Assembly: GCF_041432775.1 (NCBI RefSeq)
Contig: NZ_JAPWAG010000005.1
Coordinates: 74,611 to 138,610 of the forward strand
DNA: 64,000 nucleotides
Direction of reading: 5' to 3'
DNA from: Pauljensenia sp902373545
GTDB lineage: Bacteria > Actinomycetota > Actinomycetes > Actinomycetales > Actinomycetaceae
Numbering within the stretch: position 1 is the first letter of the stretch; the number at the start of each line of letters is the position of its first letter. Shown here one piece after another: positions 15,885 through 25,215 of the stretch. The notes under the pieces were generated by a model. The model saw only the letters and a list, made by a program, of their open reading frames with translations. It was not told the origin of the DNA and did not search any database. A program made the position numbers and the translations under genes.

Positions 15885-16652
15885 TCACTGGGCGAAAAGG
15901 CTAGCCTCGAAGGAGTATCGCGATGCGCGGTAGATGTGGTCGCCGTACTCGACAATGCGTCCCGAGGGGTCGTATGTCGTGCGCTGCGTCGTCAGCAGGG
16001 CCGCCCCGCGATGCTCGGACAGGAGTTTGGCTTCCTTCGCGGTCGCCGTACGTGCGCCGATGACCTGTCGGGCCGAGGCTAGGGTGACCCCGCGCTCGCG
16101 CATGAGGTCGTAGAGGGAGCCGGACTCGAGCTCCTGCATCGCGGGTGCAATGTCGGCCGGGATGAGGTTCGTCAGGACGGCGATCGGCTCATCGTTCGTG
16201 AAGCGCGTGCGCTCGATGTAAACGATGAGCGTGCCCTCCGCGATCTTGAGTGCGTCAGCCTCTGCTTCCGTGGCGGGATGGGCCTCGTAGCGCTGAATCG
16301 TCGTCCGGACTTTGTGGCCAGCCTCCACGAGGTCCTTCATGAGGGACGTCAATTCCACCGGGCGGTGGACCTGGCGGGGCGAGACGATCGTGCCGACGCC
16401 GCGGCGGCGTGTGAGGAGGCCGCGGTCCACGAGGCGCTGAAGGGCCTGGCGGGCGGTGGGGCGTGAGACGTGCAGGCGAGCGGCCATCGATAGCTCGTCC
16501 TCAAGGCGCGTATCTGCAGGCAGTGCTCCGGAGTTGATCAACTCGGCGATCGGCTCGGAGATCTGGAAGTACAGGGGAACGGGAGATGAGCGATCCAGGG
16601 TGATATCCGGGATGTAAGGCCTGTTCTCGGTAGCCTTGGGGGAGTGAGACAT
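15885..16652 (-). CDS. GntR/HutC-family regulator, probable inositol repressor
   Basis: 255 residues. The winged-helix head is complete: VPLYFQISEPIAELINSGAL, then TRLEDELSMAARLHVSRPTA, then ALQRLVDRGLLTRRRGVGT. The rest fits the UTRA effector-binding domain of the HutC subfamily (RTRFTNDEPIAVLTNLIPA). The ATG at 16652 is chosen over a much longer open frame because the family begins here and GAAGG precedes it. It is divergent from iolC, with a 192-base promoter region holding an operator copy, so it probably represses itself and the iol genes until an inositol catabolite binds. Confidence 0.88.
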   Translation of the reverse strand: MSHSPKATENRPYIPDITLDRSSPVPLYFQISEPIAELINSGALPADTRLEDELSMAARLHVSRPTARQALQRLVDRGLLTRRRGVGTIVSPRQVHRPVELTSLMKDLVEAGHKVRTTIQRYEAHPATEAEADALKIAEGTLIVYIERTRFTNDEPIAVLTNLIPADIAPAMQELESGSLYDLMRERGVTLASARQVIGARTATAKEAKLLSEHRGAALLTTQRTTYDPSGRIVEYGDHIYRASRYSFEASLFAQ

Positions 16653-16752
16653 GGTCGACCTTCGTAGGGTGGGACTTTGGCCGCGTGAAATAAATACGGT
16701 TACATGGTAGCAGTCTTTGACTGGGTGTGGATGCAATGACACGCTGACCCTA

Positions 16753-16764
16753 TTGTATGGACAA
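16753..16764. promoter_or_regulatory. Inositol-regulon operator, regulator-iolC divergent promoter
   Basis: TTGTATGGACAA lies between the divergent regulator and iolC genes. A TTGACG box begins at 16768, right beside it, so binding would block the iolC promoter. Confidence 0.7.
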
Positions 16765-16844
16765 AGTTTGACGATTGCCTGTCGATAGTGCATGCTTGGT
16801 GGGTCGGGCCCGCGAGCCACCCCAACGGAGAGGAAGGAGTCAGC

Positions 16845-17810
16845 ATGTCCCTGGATCGTCGCTATGTCGACATTCTGACAATGGGCCGTTCCGGCGTCGA
16901 TATTTTCCCGCTCCAAGTCGGGGCTCACCTCGAGGACGTCGAGACCTTTGGGAAATTCCTTGGCGGCAGCCCGACCAACGTGGCTGTCGCGGTCGCCCGC
17001 CTCGGACACCGATCCGGCGTCATCACGGGCGTGGGGGACGACCCCTTTGGGCGATTCGTCACCCGCGAACTCGAGCGCCTCGGCGTCTCCTCCGATCATG
17101 TCGTGACCGTGCGTGACTTTCACACACCCGTCACCTTCGCTGAGCTCTTCCCGCCCGACTCCTTCCCTCTCTACTTTTACCGCGAGCCCAGCGCACCCGA
17201 CCTCGAGCTTGGCGAGGATCAAGTCGACTGGGACGCCGTCGAACGCGCTGGAATCTTTTGGTTCACGGTCACCGGACTGTCGCGCGACTCATCCTTCGGC
17301 CTGCACCTGCGTGCCCTCGACCATCGTGACCGAGGTACAGGCACCACGATCCTCGACCTCGACTACCGCTCCAATCTGTGGAGTGGCATGGCCCAGGCGC
17401 GCTCGCGCGTGGGCGCCGTTCTCTCCCGCGTGGACGTCGCTGTCGGCAACCGCGAGGAATGTGAGATGGCCGTCGGCGTGTCCGACCCCGAGAAAGCTGC
17501 GGATGCCCTCCTGGAGCGCGGCGTCAAACTTGCGATCGTCAAGCAGGGCCCCAAAGGCACCCTCGCCAAGACCGCCGACGAGCGCGTCTGGGTGGAAGCC
17601 TGGCAGGTCGACGTCATCAATGGCCTGGGTGCCGGCGACGCGTTCGGCGGCGCACTCATCCACGGCCTCGTCGAAGGATGGGACCTGGAAAAAACCATCC
17701 GCTACGCCTCGGCTGCGGGAGCCTACGTGTGCGCGTGCATCGAGTGTTCCACCGCGATGCCCACCCAGGAGCAGCTGAGCACCTTCGTGGAAACGGGGGT
17801 CCTCCCGTAA
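16845..17810 (+). CDS. iolC: 5-dehydro-2-deoxygluconokinase (PfkB family)
   Basis: Sugar kinase of 321 residues. The first PfkB signature is KFLGGSPTNVAVAVARLG and the second, with the catalytic aspartate, is NGLGAGDAFGGALIHGL. The ATG at 16845 follows AAGGAG by seven bases. It phosphorylates 5-dehydro-2-deoxygluconate made by IolB. First gene of the rightward iolC-iolB-iolD operon under the operator at 16753. Spacing to iolB is 74 bases without an obvious hairpin. Confidence 0.92.
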   Translation: MSLDRRYVDILTMGRSGVDIFPLQVGAHLEDVETFGKFLGGSPTNVAVAVARLGHRSGVITGVGDDPFGRFVTRELERLGVSSDHVVTVRDFHTPVTFAELFPPDSFPLYFYREPSAPDLELGEDQVDWDAVERAGIFWFTVTGLSRDSSFGLHLRALDHRDRGTGTTILDLDYRSNLWSGMAQARSRVGAVLSRVDVAVGNREECEMAVGVSDPEKAADALLERGVKLAIVKQGPKGTLAKTADERVWVEAWQVDVINGLGAGDAFGGALIHGLVEGWDLEKTIRYASAAGAYVCACIECSTAMPTQEQLSTFVETGVLP

Positions 17811-17884
17811 CTCACCGACCCGCGCCCCAGCCTCGTATCGAATAAACCCCTTGCGGCACCGAAGCCCCAACCCAGGAGACTCAG

Positions 17885-18757
17885 ATGACTCTTCCCGATA
17901 TCTACGTTCCCGCCGGCTCCTCCGGCCATGGCAATTTCACCGTCGACATTGACCCCCAGCGTGCTGGTTGGGCATTCTCGGGCCTGCGCGTCCTCGTTCT
18001 CGAGGCCTGCGCCTCCCAGGTCGTCGAGACCGGCGAGGCCGAGCTCCTCGTCCTGCCCCTCGCCGGCGGCGCCACCGTCGAGGTCGACGAGCAGACCTTT
18101 GAGCTGGAGGGCCGCCGCGGCGTCTTCTCCGGCGTCACCGACTACCTGTACGTCGGACGCGGCAAGAGCCTGACCATCACCTCCGCCCGTGGCGGCCGCT
18201 TCGCCTTCCCCTCCGCGATTGCCACCCGCGACATCCCCGTCGCCTACTACCCCAAGAGCCAGGTCCGCGTCGACCTGCGCGGCGCCGGTGACTGCTCGCG
18301 CCAGGTCAACAACTACTCCCTGGCCGTCGAGGGCGTCACCACCTCCCACCTGCTGGCCTGCGAGGTCATCACCCCCGGTGGTAACTGGTCCTCCTACCCG
18401 GCCCACAAGCACGAGCAGGACTCCGAGGACGAGCGCGAACTCGAAGAGATCTACTACTTCGAAATCGAAGACGGCCCCGAGGGTTCCAAGGGCTTTGGCC
18501 TGCACCGCACCTACGGCAGCCCCGGCCGCCCGATCGACCTGTGCTGCGAGGTCCACGACGGCGACGTCGCCCTCGTGCCCCACGGCTACCACGGCCCCTG
18601 CGTCGCAGCCCCCGGCTACGACATGTACTACCTCAACGTCATGGCAGGCCCGAACGAGGACCTCGTGTGGCTCGCCCCTGACGACCCGGCCCACCACTGG
18701 ATCCGCGCGACCTGGGAAAACCAGGAAGTGGACCCCCGGCTGCCCATGAACAAGTAA
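17885..18757 (+). CDS. iolB: 5-deoxy-glucuronate isomerase
   Basis: Bicupin protein of 290 residues, the usual family length. The C-terminal cupin carries metal ligands in WSSYPAHKHEQDSEDERELEE and HDGDVALVPHGYHGP. It converts 5-deoxy-glucuronate to 5-dehydro-2-deoxygluconate, the substrate of the IolC kinase encoded just upstream. It lies 22 bases before iolD in the same operon. Confidence 0.93.
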   Translation: MTLPDIYVPAGSSGHGNFTVDIDPQRAGWAFSGLRVLVLEACASQVVETGEAELLVLPLAGGATVEVDEQTFELEGRRGVFSGVTDYLYVGRGKSLTITSARGGRFAFPSAIATRDIPVAYYPKSQVRVDLRGAGDCSRQVNNYSLAVEGVTTSHLLACEVITPGGNWSSYPAHKHEQDSEDERELEEIYYFEIEDGPEGSKGFGLHRTYGSPGRPIDLCCEVHDGDVALVPHGYHGPCVAAPGYDMYYLNVMAGPNEDLVWLAPDDPAHHWIRATWENQEVDPRLPMNK

Positions 18758-18779
18758 GAAAGACCCGAAAGGACTATCC

Positions 18780-20687
18780 ATGAGCAAAGAAGCCTACAAG
18801 GGTACCGTGCGCCTGACGGTCGCACAGGCAATCATTCGCTTCCTGTCCAACCAGTACACCGAGCGCGACGGCGTCGAACATCGCCTCATCGCGGGCGCCT
18901 TCGGCATCTTTGGCCACGGTAACGTTGCTGGCATCGGTCAGGCCCTGCTGCAGAACGAGATCGCGCCCGCCGAGGGCGAGAACCCGATGCCCTACATCAT
19001 GCCCCGCAACGAGCAGGGCGCCGTCCACGCGGCCGCGGCCTTCGCCAAGACAGCGAACCGCCTGCAGACCTGGATGACGACCGCGTCGATCGGCCCCGGT
19101 TCGCTGAACATGGTGACCGGCGCCGCGACGGCGACGACCAACCGCCTGCCCGTCCTCATCTTCCCCTCCGACCAGTTCGCGACCCGCATCCCGGACCCGG
19201 TCCTCCAGCAGCTCGAGGATCCGACCTCGCTTGACGTGACCGTCAACGACGCGTTCCGTCCCGTCTCTCGCTTCTTTGACCGCATCAACCGTCCCGAGCA
19301 GCTGATTCCCTCGCTCCTGAACGGCATGCGTGTCCTCACCGACCCGGCCGAGACCGGTGCCGTGACGATCGCCCTGCCCCAGGACGTTCAGGCCGAGGCT
19401 TACGACTGGCCGGTCGAATTCTTCGCCAAGCGCGTGTGGCACGTGCGCCGTCCCCCGGCCGAGCGCGCCGCCATTGAGCGCGCGGTAGCCAAGATCCGTG
19501 CCGCCAAGCGTCCCCTCATCATCGCCGGCGGCGGCACCATCTACTCCGAGGCCTCCGAAGAGCTGCGCGCGTTCGCGGCTGCGACCGGTATTCCGGTGGC
19601 GGACACGCAGGCCGGTAAGGGCGCCATCAACTGCGATCACCCCTGCTCCGTGGGCGGCGTCGGTTCCACCGGCGGCGACTCGGGCAACCACCTCGCCGAC
19701 AAGGCCGACCTGATCATCGGTGTGGGCACGCGGTACTCCGACTTCACGACGGCCTCGAAGACGCAGTTCAAGAACCCCGACGTCTCCTTCGTCAACATCA
19801 ACATCACGCCCTTCGATGCCGCCAAGCAGAGCGCTGAGATGGTTGTGGCCGACGCCCGCGAGGCGCTCGTTGCCCTCACTGAGGCCCTGGCCGACTACCA
19901 CGTCGACGAGGCCTACACCGCCGAGATCGCCGCCGAGCGGGAGGCATGGGCCGCCAAGGTCGAGCAGTGCTACCACGTGGGCAACGCCCCGCTGCCCGCC
20001 CAGACCGAGGTCTTCGGCGCGCTCAACGAGCTCATGGGCGATGAGGACGTGGTCATCAACGCCGCCGGCTCGATGCCCGGCGACCTGCAGGCCCTGTGGC
20101 AGGCCAAGACGCCCGTCCAGTACCACGTCGAGTACGCCTTCTCCTGCATGGGCTACGAGGTCCCGGCTGCCATGGGCGTCAAGCTGGCCCGCCCGCAGTC
20201 CGAGGTCGTCTCGATCGTCGGCGACGGCACCTACCAGATGCTCCCCATGGAGCTGGCCACGGTCGCCCAGGAAGGCATCAAGGTCATCTACGTGCTGCTG
20301 CAAAACTACGGCTTCGCGTCCATCGGCGCCCTGTCCGAGTCGCGCGGCTCCCAGCGCTTCGGCACGAAGTACCGCCAGCGCGGCACGGGTTCGCACCTGG
20401 AGGACACCGACACGATTGCTGGCGTCGACATCGCGGCGAACGCACGCTCGTGGGGCATCGACGTGCTCGAGGTCCACACGATCGAGGAGTTCAAGGAAGC
20501 CTACAAGGTGGCCGCCGCCTCGGATCGCGCAACCATGATCCACATCGAGACTGACCTGATGGGCCCCAACCCGCCCGGATCCTCCTGGTGGGACGTGGCG
20601 ATCTCCGAGGTCTCCGTGCTCGAGTCCACGCAGCGCGCCTACGAGGACTACCAGAACGACCGCAAGCCGCAGCGTCACTACCTGTGA
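18780..20687 (+). CDS. iolD: Trihydroxycyclohexane-1,2-dione hydrolase (ThDP enzyme)
   Basis: Thiamine-diphosphate enzyme of 635 residues that opens the ring of the inositol-derived dione to give 5-deoxy-glucuronate. The N-terminal pyrimidine-binding domain holds IMPRNEQGAVHAAAAFAK with the activating glutamate. The middle domain is Rossmann-like. The C-terminal domain has the GDGTYQMLPMEL pattern ending near VLLQN that binds the diphosphate through magnesium. GAAAGGA precedes the ATG. Last gene of the iolCBD operon; a strong terminator follows. Confidence 0.94.
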   Translation: MSKEAYKGTVRLTVAQAIIRFLSNQYTERDGVEHRLIAGAFGIFGHGNVAGIGQALLQNEIAPAEGENPMPYIMPRNEQGAVHAAAAFAKTANRLQTWMTTASIGPGSLNMVTGAATATTNRLPVLIFPSDQFATRIPDPVLQQLEDPTSLDVTVNDAFRPVSRFFDRINRPEQLIPSLLNGMRVLTDPAETGAVTIALPQDVQAEAYDWPVEFFAKRVWHVRRPPAERAAIERAVAKIRAAKRPLIIAGGGTIYSEASEELRAFAAATGIPVADTQAGKGAINCDHPCSVGGVGSTGGDSGNHLADKADLIIGVGTRYSDFTTASKTQFKNPDVSFVNINITPFDAAKQSAEMVVADAREALVALTEALADYHVDEAYTAEIAAEREAWAAKVEQCYHVGNAPLPAQTEVFGALNELMGDEDVVINAAGSMPGDLQALWQAKTPVQYHVEYAFSCMGYEVPAAMGVKLARPQSEVVSIVGDGTYQMLPMELATVAQEGIKVIYVLLQNYGFASIGALSESRGSQRFGTKYRQRGTGSHLEDTDTIAGVDIAANARSWGIDVLEVHTIEEFKEAYKVAAASDRATMIHIETDLMGPNPPGSSWWDVAISEVSVLESTQRAYEDYQNDRKPQRHYL

Positions 20688-20704
20688 TGCGCTGAGTGCG
20701 CCGT

Positions 20705-20741
20705 GGGCGGCCCCGGAATTGTCCGGGGCCGCCCCCTTTTT
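20705..20741 (+). terminator. Terminator of the iolCBD operon
   Basis: Thirteen-base perfect arms (20705-20717 and 20722-20734) with a four-base loop are followed by five T residues. Confidence 0.93.
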
Positions 20742-20906
20742 GTTCGCGGCGGACGAGGCGGGGGCGGGGAGTTCGCGATGGGGCAGGCCCGGCCACGGCC
20801 TCGTTCGGGGAGCGCGAGGCTCGTGTACGATAGACGGGACAATTGTGTCCGGATATGTGCCGGTATTGCGGATATCGCGACATTGGTCGCAGAAACATGC
20901 TACTGT

Positions 20907-20918
20907 TTGTCCTAACAA
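20907..20918. promoter_or_regulatory. Inositol-regulon operator, mmsA promoter
   Basis: TTGTCCTAACAA lies 46 bases before the mmsA start. It is the best symmetrical match in context (extended to TTTGTCCTAACAAA), and puts mmsA under the inositol regulator although it is a separate transcription unit. Confidence 0.7.
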
Positions 20919-20963
20919 AGGTGTTTCGCCATTCGTGGATGAATGGGAAGAAAGGTAAAACCA

Positions 20964-22466
20964 ATGACAATCAACCTGTGGGTCAACGGCGAAGAGTACG
21001 TCGCTCACTCGGACAAGACCATCGGCGTCGAAAACCCCGCCACCGGCAAGGTCGTCGACCAGCTCGCCCTCGCCGACAAGCACTGCCTCGACCGCGTCGT
21101 CGAGATCGCCCGCGAGGCACAGAAGGAATGGGGCCGCACTGCCCTGGCCAAGCGCGTCGACATCATGTTTAAGTTCCGCCAACTCGTCATCGAGCACCAG
21201 GACGAAATCGCCGACGCCATCGTGCGTGAGGGCGGCAAGACCCACGGCGACGCCCTCGGAGAGATCGCCCGCGGCCGCGAGACCATCGACTTCGCCTGCG
21301 GCATCAACGCCGCCCTCAAGGGCGAGTTCACCGACCAGGCCTCGACCGGCGTCGACGTGCATACCCTGCGTCAGCCCGTTGGCGTCGTCGCCGGCATCTG
21401 CCCCTTCAACTTCCCGGCCATGGTCCCCATGTGGATGCACCCCGTCGCCCTGGCCACCGGCAATGCCTTCATCCTCAAGGTCGCCTCGGTCGTCCCCAGC
21501 GCCTCGCTGATCATCGCCCGCCTCTACAAGGAAGCCGGCCTGCCCGACGGCCTGTTCAACGTCATCGCCGGTAACCGCGACCTCGTCTCCGACATCCTCA
21601 CCCACCCCGGCATCGATGCCATCTCCTTTGTCGGCTCCACCCCGGTCGCCCACATCGTCCAGGACACCGGCGTCGCGCACGGCAAGCGCGTCCAGGCCCT
21701 GGGTGGCGCGAACAACCACGCGATCGTCATGCCCGACGCGGACATCGAGTTCGCCGCGCAGCACATCAGCGCCGGCGCCTTCGGTGCGGCCGGCCAGCGC
21801 TGCATGGCCCTGCCCGTCATCGTCGCGGTTGGTGGCGTCGAGGAGAAGCTGGTCCCCGCGATCAAGGCGCGCGCCGAGAAGATCGTTGTTGGCCCCGGCA
21901 CCGACCCGGCCTCCGAGATGGGCCCGGTCATCACCCGTTCCTCGCAGGAGCGCATCACCAACTGGATCGACGAGGCCGAGGCTGCGGGCGCCACCATCGT
22001 CCTCGACGGTCGCGGCTACCGCCCCGAGGGCGAAGAATACGCGGACGGCTTCTGGATGGCCCCCACGATCATCGATGGCGTGGACCGCGGCCTGAGTGTC
22101 TACTGCGAAGAGGTCTTCGGCCCGGTCCTGGTCGTCGTGCATGCCGACACCTACGAAGAGGCCATCGAGATCGTCAACTCCTCCGAGTTCGGCAACGGCT
22201 CCGCGATCTTCACCTCCGACGGCGATACCGCCCGCCACTTCGTCGTCGATGTCGAGGCCGGCATGGTCGGCGTCAACGTGCCGATCCCGGTTCCGGTCGC
22301 CTACTACTCCTTCGGTGGCTGGAAGGAGTCGCTGCTGGGCGACACTCACATCCACGGCCCCGAGGGCGTGCGCTTCTATACGAAGGCCAAGGTTGTCACG
22401 ACCCGCTGGCCCAAGCGCGGCGAGAAGGTTGGCTACGTCGGCATGAACTTCCCGACGAACGCCTGA
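20964..22466 (+). CDS. mmsA: (Methyl)malonate-semialdehyde dehydrogenase, CoA-acylating
   Basis: Aldehyde dehydrogenase of 500 residues, MmsA/IolA type. It has ICPFNFPAMVPMWMHPVA, which marks this subfamily, and the catalytic cysteine in AFGAAGQRCMALPV. It turns malonate semialdehyde from inositol into acetyl-CoA, and may also act in valine breakdown. The ATG at 20964 follows AAGAAAGG. A separate promoter with an operator copy and a following hairpin show that it is transcribed alone. Confidence 0.92.
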   Translation: MTINLWVNGEEYVAHSDKTIGVENPATGKVVDQLALADKHCLDRVVEIAREAQKEWGRTALAKRVDIMFKFRQLVIEHQDEIADAIVREGGKTHGDALGEIARGRETIDFACGINAALKGEFTDQASTGVDVHTLRQPVGVVAGICPFNFPAMVPMWMHPVALATGNAFILKVASVVPSASLIIARLYKEAGLPDGLFNVIAGNRDLVSDILTHPGIDAISFVGSTPVAHIVQDTGVAHGKRVQALGGANNHAIVMPDADIEFAAQHISAGAFGAAGQRCMALPVIVAVGGVEEKLVPAIKARAEKIVVGPGTDPASEMGPVITRSSQERITNWIDEAEAAGATIVLDGRGYRPEGEEYADGFWMAPTIIDGVDRGLSVYCEEVFGPVLVVVHADTYEEAIEIVNSSEFGNGSAIFTSDGDTARHFVVDVEAGMVGVNVPIPVPVAYYSFGGWKESLLGDTHIHGPEGVRFYTKAKVVTTRWPKRGEKVGYVGMNFPTNA

Positions 22467-22484
22467 CACTAACGACGCTCTCAT

Positions 22485-22522
22485 GAAAGGCGGGGTAGGT
22501 CTGTCGATCCGCCCCGCCTTTC
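22485..22522 (+). terminator. Hairpin after mmsA
   Basis: Eleven-base arms GAAAGGCGGGG and CCCCGCCTTTC with a 16-base loop; the T-poor tail suggests a moderate terminator. A near-palindrome ATGTCTGGACAT at 22531-22542 follows; it resembles the inositol operators but faces no inositol gene. Confidence 0.7.
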
Positions 22523-22670
22523 GTCTCATTATGTCTGGACATGTCTAGTGCATTAGTGAATGAACGTGTGGATAGCCTGCGCGAGTAGGCGGCCGCCCCC
22601 GGGCGAGCGGAGGTGCGGTGGGCGGTCCTCGCGCCGCACGGAAGTCCGGCGGTGGGGTGCTGAGGGGAGG

Positions 22671-23870
22671 CTAGCGGGCCACGGCCTCGTTGATGACGGA
22701 GGCAACCTCGCGGGCAACCGACGCCCACGTGAAGTGCTCGCGCACCCGCGCGCCGACGGCCGCCGCGCACGAGGCGCGACGCACCGGGTCGGTGACGGCC
22801 TCGCGCAGGGCGGGCACGAGCGCGTTCGTGAGCTGCTCCGACGTGGCGCCGTCGACGATCCAGCCCAGAGCGGGGGAGGTGATAACTTCTTCGGTCCCGC
22901 CGCGCGGCGTCGCAATGATCGCGCAGTCGCCTAGGGCAGCCTCGAGGATGGAGGTGGGCAGACCCTCGGGGTACATCGACGGGTAGACGAACACGTCGGA
23001 ACGACGGTAGAGGCTCATGACGCCGGGGAAGTCCAGCTTGCCGAGGAACGTCACGGCGGGGTCGGAGCCGTAGCGTGCGTGCAGCTCGTCCTCGATGGGG
23101 CCGGAGCCAGCCACGGCCAGGCGCAGCGGTACGTCGGGCAGCTCGGCGCGCAGGCGCGCGAAGGCGTCCAGCAGCGCGACGATGCCCTTCTCGGCGATGA
23201 GGCGGCCCGCGTAGGAGATGACGATCTCGGAGCCCTCGCCCCCGCGCGGCCACAGGCGTTCGTAGCGGTCGTCGGCCACGGCCGTATCCTCCGGCGTCAC
23301 CGCGTTATACCACACGCCCGAGGCCTTGATTGTGAAGTGACGCAGCCACTTGTTGCAGTTGCGCGACACCCCATAGTAGGAGGTCACGTGCTTCTTGACG
23401 AAGTGGGTCAGGCCGTGCTCGTAGATGCCGCCGAAGAAGTCCAGCACGGGGTTGCCCACGCTCATGTGCGCGGTGCCGTGCTCGATGAGTGCGACCGGGC
23501 GGCCCAGGCGGTGCGCGAGGCGAGCGCCGAGCAGGCTCGTCAGGTGGAAACGCGTGTTGACGATGTAGAAATCCGCGTTCTCGGCCTCGACGGCGGCCAT
23601 CGTTTCCTTGAAGCGGGCGTCGCGCTTGAAGAAGGGGTAGCGCTGCTTGAAGATACTCTTGGTCGGCAGGCGGTAGATGCGCAGGCCGTCCTTGTCCTCG
23701 AAGCGGGGCAGGGACTCGTCGTGCAGGGACGTGACGATGAACACGTCGTAGCCGAGAAGTCGCAGCTGCTCGCTCAGGCGATCCTGGTAGCGTTCGATCC
23801 CGCCCAGGTAGGGCAGGAAGAACTCCATGAAGATTCCGACCTTGATGGGGGACTGAGAGCGGTCAGCCAT
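22671..23870 (-). CDS. Glycosyltransferase family 4
   Basis: 399 residues with the two-domain GT-B layout. The N-terminal domain starts KVGIFMEFFLPYLGGIERYQ and the C-terminal domain has VISYAGRLIAEKGIVALLDA and the donor-binding stretch PSMYPEGLPTSILEAALGDC. No membrane segments. The ATG at 23870 overlaps the stop of the flippase gene by eight bases, so this is the last gene of the operon that begins with the phosphocholine genes at 29863. It probably adds one sugar to the glycan that the operon decorates; donor and acceptor are unknown. Confidence 0.88.
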   Translation of the reverse strand: MADRSQSPIKVGIFMEFFLPYLGGIERYQDRLSEQLRLLGYDVFIVTSLHDESLPRFEDKDGLRIYRLPTKSIFKQRYPFFKRDARFKETMAAVEAENADFYIVNTRFHLTSLLGARLAHRLGRPVALIEHGTAHMSVGNPVLDFFGGIYEHGLTHFVKKHVTSYYGVSRNCNKWLRHFTIKASGVWYNAVTPEDTAVADDRYERLWPRGGEGSEIVISYAGRLIAEKGIVALLDAFARLRAELPDVPLRLAVAGSGPIEDELHARYGSDPAVTFLGKLDFPGVMSLYRRSDVFVYPSMYPEGLPTSILEAALGDCAIIATPRGGTEEVITSPALGWIVDGATSEQLTNALVPALREAVTDPVRRASCAAAVGARVREHFTWASVAREVASVINEAVAR

Positions 23871-25215
23871 TGACGGACTCCGTTTCGATAGGTGCGTTGC
23901 GAACGGGGATGAGCATGAACGCGACGAAAAGGATCGCGAGCAGCGCCATGGTTGAAGCATAGGCCAGGGACGCGCCCATCATCGCGTAGGATCGCACGAG
24001 CGGGGCGGCCGCGACGTAGGCGGTGCCGCCCGCGATCAGGAAAGCGACGAGGACGGCGCGCAGGCGGCGCATGGTGGCCAGCGCGTAGTAGAGGATGACG
24101 CCGGCCGCGTTGAGGGCACCACCGAGGACGAGCACCATCAGCTCGGGCACGTAGTCGGACACGTCCGTGCCGAACACGAGGGTCAGCAGGGGAGCGCCAA
24201 TAAAGTACGTGACGACGGCGACCAGCACGAAGGCTCCCGCGGTCGTGAGCAGGCCGCGGCGCACGATCGAGAAAAACTCGCCGCGCTTACCTTCGGTCCA
24301 ACGCAGCGCCATGCGCGTGAGCAGGGGGCGGAACACAAATAGGGAGAGCATGTTGATCGCGACGGCCGGCATGTAGATGATCGCGAAGACGCCCAGCTGC
24401 TCGTCGCCGAGGTTCGCGTGGATCGCGAAACGCGGCGCGTTGGCCAGGTACTGGTTGAGGAAGGCGGCGATGAACAGAGGCAGACATTCCCACAGGATTC
24501 CGCCGATGCCTCGTGCATTGAAGGACGGGGCCAGGGAGAAGAGGCCGCGCGCGGGCAGCCCGTAGGCCACGACCAGCACGACGCACGTGACCGCGAAGGT
24601 GACCAGCGTGGACAGGAGCAGGTCCTGGGTGAACCAGTACAGCCCCGACCACAAGAAGGTGGTCGTGAAGATGCGCGCGAAGCAGGCCTTACCCGCGATG
24701 TCCAGGCGCCCGGAGCGTTGGAACTCCGAGTAATACACGTCCTCGAAGGCGTCGAAAATACGCAGGAGCGCCATGGCGGCGATGACCGTGAACGCCGGGT
24801 AGGGGTCCTTCGTCGAGGAGCTCCAGGAGTGGGAGAGGATCAGGCCCACCATGACCAGGCAGGTCAGGAGGCGCGTCGACAGGTAGGTGCCAAAATCGAA
24901 GCGTCGCCGCACGTCGGTCACGTGGAAGGTGCGCACCTCGTACAGGCCCACCGTCTGGTACTGCTGGCCGATCGCCAGGGCCAGGGTGAACAGGCCGTAC
25001 TGGGCACGCGCGAAGGTGTCGGTCGCGCCCGAGCGCATGATCGCCACGCCCATGATGACCACCGCGAGGCTGGACATGAGGGAGGCGGCCGTGTTCCACA
25101 GGTAGTCGCGCCCCAGCTGCCCACGCGATTCGAGGGCTTCCTCGGTGGTTTCCACCTGCTCGCCGGGGCCCTGGGCCTCGGGCATGGACGAGGCCGTGGT
25201 GTCCTGTTCGCTCAC
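23863..25215 (-). CDS. Polysaccharide flippase-like membrane protein (MATE/MOP type)
   Basis: 450 residues with about 12 to 14 predicted membrane helices and a charged cytoplasmic N-terminus of about 35 residues. General layout is that of Wzx/RfbX lipid-linked glycan exporters. The GTG at 25215 overlaps the LicD stop (GTGA), which decides the start. Operon position between LicD and a glycosyltransferase suggests that it moves the lipid-linked, phosphocholine-bearing repeat unit to the outer face. In pneumococcus TacF has the matching job of moving choline-bearing teichoic chains; homology to TacF itself was not tested. Confidence 0.8.
   Translation of the reverse strand: MSEQDTTASSMPEAQGPGEQVETTEEALESRGQLGRDYLWNTAASLMSSLAVVIMGVAIMRSGATDTFARAQYGLFTLALAIGQQYQTVGLYEVRTFHVTDVRRRFDFGTYLSTRLLTCLVMVGLILSHSWSSSTKDPYPAFTVIAAMALLRIFDAFEDVYYSEFQRSGRLDIAGKACFARIFTTTFLWSGLYWFTQDLLLSTLVTFAVTCVVLVVAYGLPARGLFSLAPSFNARGIGGILWECLPLFIAAFLNQYLANAPRFAIHANLGDEQLGVFAIIYMPAVAINMLSLFVFRPLLTRMALRWTEGKRGEFFSIVRRGLLTTAGAFVLVAVVTYFIGAPLLTLVFGTDVSDYVPELMVLVLGGALNAAGVILYYALATMRRLRAVLVAFLIAGGTAYVAAAPLVRSYAMMGASLAYASTMALLAILFVAFMLIPVRNAPIETESVNG

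Noticed and set aside
16653..17222. N-terminal extension of the GntR regulator
   Set aside because: It would cover the divergent promoter and run antisense into iolC; the family starts at residue MSHSPK with a ribosome site.
18774..22529. A 1251-residue open frame on the minus strand opposite iolD and mmsA
   Set aside because: It is the mirror of two well-supported genes with strong G/C third positions; its protein is Gly/Asp/Val/His-rich without motifs. Such long antisense frames are usual at this base composition.
22531..22542. ATGTCTGGACAT after mmsA as a full inositol operator
   Set aside because: It lacks the TTGT/ACAA arms and faces no inositol gene; kept only as a weak look-alike.
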